This document shows, in pieces, positions 11,292 to 21,015 of a DNA stretch of 64,000 nt. The first letter of the stretch is position 1. Every line of letters starts with the position of its first letter. Under the pieces are notes generated by a model. That model saw nothing but the letters and a program-made list of their open reading frames with translations, did not search any database and was not told where the DNA came from. Source of the DNA: Xanthostigma xanthostigma (taxonomy: Eukaryota; Arthropoda; Insecta; Raphidioptera; Raphidiidae). The stretch spans positions 34,903,108 through 34,967,107 of the forward strand of contig OY754467.1 in NCBI GenBank assembly GCA_963575645.1. The letters are read 5' to 3'. Position numbers and translations under genes: made by a program.

Positions 11292-11814
11292 TTTGACCGA
11301 CTTCAAAAAAGGAGAAGGTTCTATGTTTGACTGTATATTTTTTTATGTATGTTCACCGATTTCCTCGTTAATTATGGACCGATTTTCAAAATTCTTTTTT
11401 TATTCGAAAGAGTGCACTTCCAAGGTGGTCCCATCGGAACCAAGTCAGGGTCTGATGGTGGAATCCGGAGAAATCGAGGAAAACTCAAAGGCACGCATAC
11501 TTGGCCTACCCATTGCAATATTTTATCTTACACTAAAAAGAGAAAAATAAAATATTTTTAACAAAAAAATTGAACCGACTTCAAAATATGCACTAAAAAG
11601 TAAAAAATAATAGTTATTGTTATTTTTGGAGTCGGTGTCACATAGGAATTCGAAAGTAGCAATTTAAATCTTACATGTCTCTAGTTCTCGGATTAGATTT
11701 CATTTTGGCTGACACTGACTCCAAAAATAACAATAATTATTATTTTTTACTTTTTAGTGCATATTTTGAAGTCGGTTCAATTTTTTTGTTAAAAATATTT
11801 TATTGTTAGTAGAA
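11292..11814 (+). repeat. Dispersed ACCGACTTC repeat ending in palindrome, copy 2
   Basis: Same organisation as 8100-8582. The palindrome at about 11545-11814 has arms containing GAACCGACTTC and GCACTAAAAAGTAAAAAATA; its loop is longer than in the other copies and includes TCATTTTGGCTGACAC. Confidence 0.75.
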
Positions 11815-11834
11815 GTTTTGTTCCAAAATATGTA

Positions 11835-12030
11835 TTGAAGGAGATTTATTTGGTAGAGGAACAATTGAAAATAAGCTTTACCAGTGTATCGCTTGTGGCC
11901 AACGTTTCGAAAAATATAACTTGCATTGAGGCCCTGATGATGAAAATATATTTTTCGAAACGTTGGCCACAAGCGATACACTGGTAAAGCTTATTTTCAA
12001 TTGTTCCTCAACCAAATAAATCTCCTTCAA
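11835..12030. repeat. Palindrome, arms about 85 bp, around hammerhead-like core
   Basis: The arms carry GGAACAATTGAAAATAAGCT, the ACCAGTGTATCGCTTGTGGC block and CAACGTTTCGAAAAATAT. A single-copy loop of about 28 bases contains GAGGCCCTGATGATG. A half copy of the same repeat is at 57290-57385. No coding is seen. Confidence 0.8.
11930..11968 (+). ncRNA. Hammerhead ribozyme-like motif (type I, minimal stem III)
   Basis: Read on the plus strand there is GGCC, the core CTGATGA (11934-11940), a hairpin GAAAA/TTTTC, the core GAAA (11957-11960), CGTT and GGCC. The two GGCC boxes can pair as stem I, ACGT would form a very short stem III, and the triplet before the second GGCC is GTT, a permitted cleavage site. 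An extra T sits between the CUGAUGA core and stem II. Type I hammerheads with minimal stem III are known in Penelope-like retroelements. Activity is inferred only, and the bulged T argues against full function. Confidence 0.4.
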
Positions 12031-12777
12031 AAATATGTTATGTTGGATGTTAACTAAAAATTGGTATTTTGGAGAGAAATTGATAGCTGCGTGAGTAACT
12101 GTGTACAGCTGAAAGCGCGCGCACACTGAGTTATTCTGTACTGTTAGAACTCGACTATTTAAAAAATACTTTAGGAGTTGATTTTTAAAGGCCTAAGGAG
12201 TTAAGAAACGCAAAAAAATTGATTTTTTTGAAAATTCTAAAGTGGGCTAGTACCTTAAGAAAAGAGTCCACACAAAATAGATTTGTATAATATGTAAACA
12301 TACGATGTGGTTATATGCCTTGTGGAATTTCTTTCTACAACAACAGAAATGTGTTCTAAATAAGCTGTGTGTATTTTGTGATATTTTCTATCTCGGCGGT
12401 GTATAAATGAAGACACACTGTTGTTTAGTTCGTCCGAAGGCACGCGCGGGCAACGCGCCCGTTGTGTATATCATATAAGAAGGCCGTGGAAGAGATAAAG
12501 TTTAATGTTGAGACTGCCTCGGACAGACGGCAATAAAAAAGGTAACGCACTAAAGCTTTCTGCGGTTTGATGCAGTCGTCGCGACGGAGAGCGTCCTGTT
12601 GCTAAAAGTGCGAGCCAAAAAAGCTATACAGTCAAAAAGAGTTGTGACCTTCGATAAGATACTGTTTGATTTGTGTTCCCGTAATTTCCATCATTAACTA
12701 CGAAGCTTTCATTTATACTCCAGATCTTCGTGGTTAAAGTCGAAACATTACATATACATACATATTATTTCATTATA
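12031..12777. other. Unassigned, with GC-richer patch 12420-12640
   Basis: The patch is unusually CpG-rich for the window (GGCACGCGCGGGCAACGCGC near 12440) and is preceded by GTATAAATG at about 12401. It could be a promoter or a piece of a retroelement leader. I find no ORF or RNA gene to attach it to. Confidence 0.25.
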
Positions 12778-13200
12778 CCGAGCGAGGTGGCGTAGTGGTG
12801 AGAGCAATAGATTTGCATTCGGGAGGTACCAGGTTCGAATCCCGGTGGGGGCAGATGTGGCTGGGACTTGTTCCTGCTGCCTCTCGCCGAGAAACGGTAA
12901 TTCCTGTACCGGCCATCTTGTTGAGGTTTTCCGTGGTTTTCCTCAATAATTCCAGATAAATATCGAGATGGTTTCTTATAGAAGGCCCATGACCTGTCAA
13001 ATTCCTATTCTTAAAATTTGTCTACCTTATCCTAATGTCGTAAATTCCTTCATTCACCCATTGCTATTAATGAATTGGAAGTTTAAAAACGTAGAAAATA
13101 ATAGGAAGTATATGATAAATGGAAAATAGTAACGGTGCGAATAGCGTCTGTTATGACATAAAGTCAAAAAACGGACGTTAAACGCATTATGATTATTAAT
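12778..13200 (+). mobile_element. tRNA-derived SINE, copy 1
   Basis: The head is tRNA-like, with a box A region GTGGCGTAGTGGTGAG and a box B GGTTCGAATCC. An anticodon-region ATTTGCATTC and the variable/T-arm layout most resemble tRNA-Ala. A conserved body follows (CTCTCGCCGAGAAACGGTAA; CCAGATAAATATCGAGATGG) and then AACGGACGTTAAACGCATTA leading to an (ATT)-rich tail. Four more copies are at 15948, 20645, 36745 and 58671. It has no coding capacity and would be mobilised by a LINE in trans. Confidence 0.85.
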
Positions 13201-13207
13201 ATCTATA

Positions 13208-13563
13208 TCTATACTAATATATAAAGCTGAAGAGTTTGTTTGTTTGTTTGGTTGAACGCGCTAATCTCAGGAACTACTGGCTCGAACTGAAAACATTTTT
13301 TTTTGTAGGATAGCCCATTTATCGAGGAAGGCTATATAAATAATATCACGCTACGACCAATAGGAGCGGAGCATCAATGAAAAATGTTGCAAAATATAAC
13401 TCAAAATTTGTCCGTCCGACAAAAACTTTTGAACGGTAACTCCGATCATCATGAAATTTGGACACAACATTCATCTCGGTAAACTAAGATGAATGTGCGT
13501 ACTCATGTACCTCCCCCCCAATTCGTTATTTTGCACTCTGGTGAAACCGGGCGGGACCGCTAG
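13208..13563 (+). mobile_element. Helitron-like element, AAGCTGAAGAGTTTG family, short copy
   Basis: TCTATACTAATATATAAAGC follows an A, and the end is GTGAAACCGGGCGGGACCG with CTAG at 13560-13563 before a T. The tRNA-Lys-like block of the sister copies is absent. It lies 7 bp after the SINE tail. Confidence 0.8.
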
Positions 13564-13570
13564 TTAAATA

Positions 13571-13790
13571 TAAACTGATGTAGCAAGTTTTGTTACATTA
13601 ACTCTCTCCCTCTTTTTGTAATATTGTCAAAATTAGTTTTCCTTAGCTATACGCTGGAAAAATGAATGCATTTTAATTTTTCCAAAATAATAACAACATT
13701 CATTTTTCCAGCGTAGCTAAGGAAAACTAATTTTGACAATATTACAAAAAAGAGAGAGAGAGTTAATGTAACAAAACTTTCTACACTGAT
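13571..13790. repeat. Foldback element, arms about 95 bp
   Basis: The arms share GTTTTGTTACATTAACTCTC and GTCAAAATTAGTTTTCCTTA, together with ACGCTGGAAAAATGAATG next to the loop. The loop is about 20 bases. The element starts 8 bp after the preceding Helitron-like element. No TSD is visible. Confidence 0.8.
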
Positions 13791-15258
13791 AACATTGCTA
13801 CTCAACAGTGTGTCAGTATCTTTTTAGAAACAGCTATGATGCCTCCCGTACTACTCACTTATGGGTAGGTTATACGTGTTTTTGAGGTCGCAATATAAAC
13901 TGAGGCCATAGACTAATGTCCCTGCAACGGATAGGTGAAGCCGCTCTCGCCGTTTGGTGTGTTTTATATGGGCTTAAAGCACACTTTATATCGCACCGGA
14001 ACGGCCTAGTGAATAGATAAAAATGCGGATCAAAAACTCAACAAAAACTACTTTCAATTAAATCTTCTTGCTATTTATTGTCTATTGACACGGTAATGTT
14101 AAACATATCTGAGATATTTTTATATTTTTCCAAATATCGTAAATCTTTCATGTTTTAATGAATCGATTGCGGCCATCCGCAACTTTGTAGCTCTGTTAGT
14201 TTCGGAAATATAGCCAATTTAAACTGTTTAAATTTTTATACATTTTAAACCGTCATAGCGTCTAAACTAATCGAGATACGAATTTGCGCTTAGCCCTAAT
14301 CGATTCAGCGTACTTTTTTCTATAAGACACGGCAATATTAAGCATATCTGAAATATTTTTATATTTTTCCATTTCGTAGATCTTTTCATATTTTCATGTG
14401 TTTTAAAAATTTCCAACTTTTTAAGACACTAAAAGATTTTTGGCCCGTTTTATATTAACACAACTTATAGAAAAAGTCAAGCTGAATCCATTCCGACAAT
14501 ACGAAACCCCGTATCACTTTTAGTTTCAGAGATATGAACGTTTATTTGTAATATTTGAGAAAAACTTAATAACGCCATAACTTCTAAACGATAAATGATA
14601 CAGATGTGGGAGTAGTTGGAATCGATTCAGCGTAATTTTTTCGATAAGAATAACCTTAGTCATAAGTCATATGTAAACAATATCTAACAGATTTCTTGGT
14701 TTAAATATACAGACCTATAGCCAATTTATATCAACAGCTAAACACTGAATCTGCATCGCCATTTTGTGCCACAATTTATTAAATAAATAATAAAGTTTCA
14801 ATTATAGTAATGTAGTATCGCATTACTACGTCATGTACTATACAGTACTCAATTTGGTGTGCGAACGACAAAAATCAACTTTGTGGAAAAGTAATCACAA
14901 AAAGTACTTTATTCTTCCAGTCGGTTGATTCGCTCTTGTTCAAGCGACTTGTCAGCGAATTAGCGCAAGCGGCTGGAAAACAACTGCCTAACACACTCAC
15001 ACATACATATACAAATAAACTTTTTTTATAACCTACAAACATTTTTAAGTAAGTGTTTAGCATGCTGCAAAGAATTTATTAGCGTATATATATATAATAT
15101 ATATGTGCTATGTAAAAAGATTTTGTCGATTTTCTTTTACATTTTTTTAAAACTATTCTTGCTTACTTTCTGCATTCGCAATTCCACATACTTCACTTTT
15201 TCCAAGCATTTTAAATCAAAATAAAAATTCAGTGTACTGGAAATATATAGGTTACAGG
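13791..15258. other. Divergent internal direct repeats, otherwise unassigned
   Basis: Two segments starting GACACGG(T/C)AAT at about 14088 and 14328 share ATATCTGA(G/A)ATATTTTTAT and ATTTTTCC, a period of about 240 bp. ATCGATTCAGCGTA recurs near 14300 and 14620. This is an old repeat with no coding potential. The rest is unassigned. Confidence 0.45.
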
Positions 15259-15690
15259 GTGACCGGATTTGCTCGTATTCCTCTCGGGAGAAGAAACTAT
15301 GACTAATTTGTAATGATTTAACCTCTATCACTTGGGGGTCGGAAATGCGTCATTTTCGAGAAAATCTATTTCGGTTTTCTTTTTACAAAAATCCGAATTT
15401 TGGAAGTTAAAATATAAAAAAAAAAATATTCTCACTTTTTGATCTGAATTTTTCCATGATCTGATAGCTTACTAATTATTGGTCAACCTTCCTAAAGCTA
15501 AAAACTACGAAACTTACTGTTGGATTTTATTTTATGTTGTGTGTTAAAACTTACAATAAATAAAAAGAAATAAAATAAAAATTCTTCACAGAAGTGTACA
15601 AAAATGGTGCAATTCCGATAATAGAAGTTAATTATTCCAAATATGTCATAGTTTCTTCTTCCGAGAGGAATACGAGGAATTACCGGTCAC
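15259..15690. mobile_element. MITE with GTGACCGG termini, copy 2
   Basis: It begins GTGACCGGATTTGCTCGTAT and ends with AATTACCGGTCAC. It shares the CTCTCGGGAGAAGAAACTAT and CTTGGGGGTCGGAAATGCGT segments with the copy at 6565-6954. Noncoding. Confidence 0.75.
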
Positions 15691-15812
15691 CTGAATACGA
15701 TATATTGATTTCTGTGGAATGCAATACAAAAATTACCCAACTAATGTATTTGTGCAATTATGCAATATTATTTGTTTGCGTTAGAAATAATTTGTAAAAA
15801 CTTTCCAGAATC

Positions 15813-17813
15813 AAGTCTCCTGCACACGAGGTTGGTTTTGCCGCTAGAATCCCTGTTTTGACTTGGGTTGGCTACGAGGGTGCAAATGTTACTGCGGGCT
15901 CACAAGATGCATTTCAAAATTAGAACCGGGGCTATTTTTCGGACCAGTTAATAATAATATTAATGCGTTTAACGTCTGTTTCTCAACTTTGTCATAACAG
16001 ACGTAATTCGCACCATTACTATTTTCCATCTATCACATTTTCCTTTATTTTCTACATTTTTTTAAACTTCTACTTAATAGCAATGGGCGATTGAAGGAAT
16101 TTTAGGACATTTAATAAGGTAGGTAAATTTTGAGCGTAAGAGTTTGACAGGTAATCGACCATGGCCTTGAATAAGGAACCATCTCTATATTTATCTGGAA
16201 TGATTGAGAGAAACCATAGAAAACATCAACAAGATGGCCGGTACAGGAATTACCGATTCTCGGCGAGAGACAGCAGGAAAAAGTCCCAGCCACATCTGCC
16301 CCCGTCGGGATTCGAACCCGGTACCTCCAGAATGCGAGTCTAGTGATCTCAATACTACGCCACCCCGCTCGATTTTTTCCGTACCAGTTTGCTTGTTGTG
16401 AACAAGAACCAATCAGGAAACAGTATCTTGGATCGGTAGAATTGATTCTGGAACAAAAGTGCATTTCCATAATAAACCGATTACAAATACAGCCCCAATA
16501 AAACGTTTCAAATAGTGTTGGCGTTATCGAACAGTCAATGCCGCGCGACGCGCCAGGAGAGTATAGTGGTGGAATTTATCAGTTTAATTGGGTCGATTGA
16601 TTCACGAGTCATTACACTAATCCAGCGGGCGAGGGACGCGAACTGACCAGTCCCACACGAACTGGCCCTAGCTCCAGAACATAGTATCGTTTTTGCTCTA
16701 GAGTTATCGAATAGAAACTTGAAATTAACACTTTCATCAGACTGACGTTTATTAGTAACAGTGTTTCATAAGATTTATTTTGCTCGATTCAAAAAAAGTT
16801 GCTTTTCAAGCCTGTATAGCAGTAAAAAATAAAACTAAAGAAATGCGATTTTACGAATCCAATAAGTAATTGTCTTGTCCCTGTTGCCAATTAAAATCAA
16901 ATAAGCAACAGAGACAGTAAATTAGGCGTAACAATTCAAATAGTCCAAGCGGGGGACCTCAAAACTTATTCCGATTTTTTATGCCGATATTTACCAAACA
17001 CTATTAAAGATAGAAATAACTAATCTTGGAACAAATTTATTCATTAGAATAAAATTTACTTACAATTCACCAAGCAAAATTCCAGGTAGAAAAGTTAGTT
17101 AAAGATTAAGTAGATATTATACACTGCATTATACTTCTTGCTCTTTTTGTTGAATATTTTGACGTTCACCCAAAAAATTGACCGATGGCGTTAGTGTAAA
17201 CGTCAAAAAAGTTTCACAAAATAATAATGTTTATTGTCCTAACCCAATTGTACACAAAACTTTCACTAACTTTAATGTTTTACAACTATACACTACACAA
17301 AAGGTTAATAAACAACACATACATAAATTCACAAGAGCAAACTGTAGATATAATATAGATATAATACTCCACGTTTATAGGTTAGGTGTTATGATCTATG
17401 TGGAGGCCATTATTATTTTATCATTAATTCATTACCATTATTATTTATATCCTGGAAATACGACAGAATAGATTTATACCTGTAGAAAACCTATTTATGG
17501 TTGGTAAATTGAATTATCGCTATTTACTCGGAGGAATAGTTACCCGAAGAGCAGATGAACCCAATAAATAACTACTTACGTTCGGTTAATGTGGCCATTA
17601 GAGAATGAATTTATCTAAAATATTGCTAAATATATCTGTAGCTATAAAAATCTATTGGTGTTTGCACTATGCGCCTATGGACGCTTTATCTTAGTGATCT
17701 TTAAACTATAAAATAAAACCATTTTTGACCAATTTAACCGAGAACCAAATCCCATAAGGTTTGTGCTTTAGTAAGGAATCTAGCGGCAAAACCAGCCTCG
17801 TGTACAGCGGCCT
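15813..17813. mobile_element. DNA element with GCTGCACACGAG-type TIRs, long copy, interrupted by SINE
   Basis: The left terminus CTGCACACGAGGTTGGTTTT with GCCGCTAGA is matched in inverse by TCTAGCGGCAAAACCAGCCT and CGTGTACAGCGGCC at the right end. The subterminal sequence (ACTGCGGGCTCACAAGAT; ACCAATCAGGAAACAGTATC) is shared with the short copies at 25433 and 26844. About 1.4 kb of unique interior follows the SINE at 15948-16372. I find no transposase ORF in that interior, so it may be a longer nonautonomous form or a decayed parent. Confidence 0.6.
15948..16372 (-). mobile_element. tRNA-derived SINE, copy 2, inserted in a DNA element
   Basis: This is the reverse complement of the SINE at 12778: the (ATT)n tail lies at the left (from 15948) and the tRNA-like head at the right (GATTCGAACCCGGTACCTCC near 16310). 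Imperfect duplicates of the target, TTTTTCGGACCAG (15935-15947) and TTTTTCCGTACCAG (16374-16387), flank it. It splits the GCTGCACACGAG element. Confidence 0.85.
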
Positions 17814-18359
17814 TTATATTGTACTTTTGATCTTTTAAAAATTTTGTTATTTAAGTAGGTATATTTATTTATAGACCATTAAAAAAAAACTTATAAAATA
17901 TAAAGCAATGTGCTTTGTTAGTTCAGTTCAACTGTTTGGCGTAGGTGAACGCACAAAAGTCTACGGTTTACAATATCAATTTTCGCGTTTCATGTCGACC
18001 TGCGCTCCATTAAAGTAAATAAATAAATAATAAAACCAGAGTGTTACTATAAGTGGACTCTATTCACTTTATATCGGGGGGAGGGAGGTCTGCATTCGAC
18101 GGCACAATGTCCATCCGTTTGGGGGAGCCATATCCAGTCTGGGGAAAGCGGCAAACGGAATGGGAGGTGCGGCGGTCGTCGATACTAACAAGGCATGAAT
18201 AAACGATGCGGCGACATAGCCATAGCATGGCGGTGCACAAACCGATATCGGCCACCGCACTGGGGAGCAGATTTCACAGTTCTAAACATAGCGCGCACAT
18301 ATGCATGATTGTGGTCTGGACTATGTGTGGCAGATATTTGAAACGGACGAATTTTCAGA
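17814..18359. other. Unassigned, GC-richer patch 18070-18290
   Basis: The patch contains GGGGGGAGGGAGG and GGTGCGGCGGTCGTCG with two overlapping minus-strand ORFs of 63 codons. I recognise neither protein. The composition differs from the flanks, which suggests decayed coding sequence or an inserted fragment. Confidence 0.25.
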
Positions 18360-18480
18360 CTAGCTGTTCTACCTGGCTTCGCCCGAATTCAACGCCAGGC
18401 GCTTTGCTCATTTTAAATCTCGATAATATCGCGAATTTGTTGCCTCCTCGCAATTCGCCAATCATCGAACATGTATTTAT
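18360..18480 (-). mobile_element. Helitron-like 3' end fragment
   Basis: CTAG at 18360-18363 is followed by CTGTTCTACCTGGCTTCGCC, the reverse complement of a typical GC-rich Helitron 3' stem ending in CTAG. The 5' end is not found. Only the terminus supports the call. Confidence 0.4.
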
Positions 18481-19560
18481 TTATCGAAGCTAAGATTCTT
18501 AAGGGGGCCACCCCATGTTATGGCCGGTTTTTTAGACACTTTTTGGGAATTTTTTGACGACCAATAAAAAGATAGAACTTTGAATTTTTTATGATATATT
18601 TATTAATATTCCAGTAGTATATAAAAAAATGTTCAAGCATAAATCTCCACAAAAACATGAGTAGTGTACCACTCCGGAGACAACCATCTTGAGAAAAAGG
18701 TTGTTGACGGTCTTCATGATTCCGACTGATTGGCTTATCTCAAATAAACAAATTAATCAGCATTTTAATTTATAAGCCTGTGGCAATAAGATGAACTAGG
18801 ATTTTTCGAAAATATTGAAAATTGAATAACTGACAGACTTTTGAAAATTTATTTGTAAATTTCATTATATTTTTCGATAATTTTGAGTCGAAAAAAATAG
18901 AATCACTCGAAATTTTTTAAAGATCCTAGTTCATCCTACGACTATGCATGTGCCGAATCTACCATAAAAATTTTAAAGCAATCGGTCAAATCGTTTTTGA
19001 GAAAAACGCGTTTAAAGATTCAAACACGATTTAAGCTATGAAATCTTAACTCACTATTAATCTGCAAAAGGCTCGCCAAAATTAACTAGAATTGATATAT
19101 AACTCAAAAAAGTAAAAATGAAATTACCGGGTTTTGCTTGTTTGCTCTTCATTTGTTTTAGAAAGTCTCAAGTAACAAGCCGACACGTCACAATAGGGTC
19201 GGTGCCCAACCGCTCAACTGAGCGCTCCGAATACCTCCTCTTCTAACAGCTGTATCTTTCCAACAACTTCGAATATTATAAAATAATTTTACCAACATAT
19301 TCTAAACATGTTTTGGAAACAATTTATGCACATGAGGTGACCCACTTAACCCGAAAGTTGGTTTTCTTTCCGGACAGACATCAGCGTATTGAATGATGCA
19401 ATGTGTCGATTGCAAAAGCTGATTTTTACACGCTTTATTATTAACTTCACTTGTAAGTTTGTATGTATGTATGTTTATTTGTAACCCTCGTTTGGACTTC
19501 AGCAAGTGGTTTATTACTGTAGTATAATATGCCAGCACTGTAACTACAGTGGTTAGCCGT
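18481..19560. other. Unassigned AT-rich sequence
   Basis: It contains a partial internal inverted pair: AACTAGGATTTTTCGAAAAT at about 18795, and near 18900 AAATTTTTTAAAGATCCTAG with TTCATC. This suggests an old foldback of about 130 bp. Otherwise nothing is recognised. Confidence 0.35.
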
Positions 19561-19604
19561 CCACGCCGAAAAAAAAATTGTTTTTTTTCGACAAATTTTT
19601 GACA

Positions 19605-19936
19605 ATAAATCGAACTAAAAAGTGGAAAATAAATATAGTTAAAAAAAAACTAAAAAACACGCTTTATATCAAACTAAAATGTGAAAAATAAATATAGTTT
19701 CAAAAAAACTAAAAAAACACGCTTTATATCGAACTAAAAAGTAAAAAATATTTTTTTCAAAATAAGCTTAAAACAATAATGAATAAAAAATACAAGTATC
19801 ATTGTGAAAAAAGCGTGGGGCTCTTTGTTCCACATTTTCGTACATCGAGCGCCCCACGCTTTTTTCACAATAATACTTGTATTTTTTATTCATTATTTTA
19901 AAAAAATTACTTTTAATTTTTAGTTCGATATAAAAG
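19605..19936. repeat. Short tandem repeats leading into palindrome (19722-19936)
   Basis: Three tandem units of about 60 bp carry AACTAAAA(A/T)GTG/AAAAAATA and CACGCTTTATATC. The last leads into a palindrome whose arms read GAACTAAAAAGTAAAAAATA, the AATGAATAAAAAATACAAGT block and GAAAAAAGCGTGGGGC, with a loop of about 25 bases. The ACTAAAAAGTAAAAAATA motif links it to palindromes at 8376, 11545, 40246 and 48566. Confidence 0.7.
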
Positions 19937-20215
19937 TTTTTTTTAAACTATATTTATTTCCATTTATTCCAATTTCAGTGGGTACCAAAGATAATTTTCT
20001 GTTCGACTCCTAATTTTCATTTTAAAAACAGGCCCCTTGCGTTAATACGACCCTGATATCTACTCGTATACACCAGCTGTGGTTGTCGCAGATCATTGAT
20101 TGTCCCGAGTCTGTTGATGACGCGCCTAGACTGTCTATGCGATACACTTTATCACCGTTTCTTGTTCAATCTCTATACATCATGCCAATCCTCTGAGACG
20201 TGATTACTTCATGAT

Positions 20216-20461
20216 ATGATCTGTGTGCAGGGATTCAACTACAGAGCTTCCAGTTTCATCTGTGGTAATATGATTAAAAAAAGTTCACGCTTCCTTGACT
20301 TTCGAACAAGCTTCAGCTACTGCGTATGTGAAAGAAATATACATCAACTACTGGTTGCATGTATCCCTGATAATTTGCTATCGGAATTTAAAAGCCAAGT
20401 TGACCTGAAGACATATGTTAGACATTTTTGTTTGATGATTGTGTCGCCTGCTATTAAATAA
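20216..20461 (+). CDS. Unidentified 81-codon ORF with AATAAA at its stop
   Basis: I do not recognise the protein. It is cysteine-containing (SYCVCERN), with a helical-looking C-terminal half (LLSEFKSQVDLKTYVRHFCL). A TGTGTGCAG sequence just inside the start could be a splice acceptor and the stop codon overlaps AATAAA, so it could be the terminal exon of a host gene or transposon remnant. There is no upstream exon I can link. It may equally be chance. Confidence 0.2.
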   Translation: MICVQGFNYRASSFICGNMIKKSSRFLDFRTSFSYCVCERNIHQLLVACIPDNLLSEFKSQVDLKTYVRHFCLMIVSPAIK

Positions 20462-20644
20462 ATCGTGTTATATGCCACAAATGAAGTCAGTGATCTTTAA
20501 TTCGCACAAAATTAATAACAAACTTTTACAAATATGCATCTATGCTTAATCAATGCTACACTTAGCAATACAATGCTGAAAGTTTTTTCTTTAAACGGAC
20601 GCACAGACACAGGAAAGTGTTAATGTTAAAACATTCTAAATTTA

Positions 20645-21015
20645 TAATAATAACAACAATAATAATAATAATAATAACAATGCGTTTAACGTCCGTTTCT
20701 CGACTTAACAGACGCCATTCGCACCATTACTGTTTTCCATCTATCATACTTCCTATTATTGTCTATAATACATTTTTTTTAATCTTCCACTGGATTAGTA
20801 GCAATGGGCGAATGAAGGAATTTTAAGGCATTAGGATAAGGTAGACAAATTTTGAGTTTGACAGGTAATCGGCCATGGCCTTGAATAAGGAACCATCTCG
20901 ATATTTATCTGGAATTATTGAGGTAATTACCGTTTCTCGGCGAGAAACAGCAGATTCGAACCCGGTACCTCTAGAATGCGAGTCTAGTGCTCTCATCACT
21001 ACGCCACCCTGCTCG
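20645..21015 (-). mobile_element. tRNA-derived SINE, copy 3, internally deleted
   Basis: An (AAT)n tail at about 20645-20680 is followed in minus orientation by the SINE 3' body and ends at the tRNA-like head (GATTCGAACCCGGTACCTCT near 20952). Relative to the other copies it lacks about 30 bp between the CTCGCCGAGAAAC region and the T arm, plus a smaller deletion in the body. Confidence 0.8.

Noticed and set aside
16111-16470. 119-codon minus ORF
   Set aside because: It reads through the SINE at 15948-16372. Similar frames appear in the other SINE copies at 12773 and 58639 only because they share the sequence.
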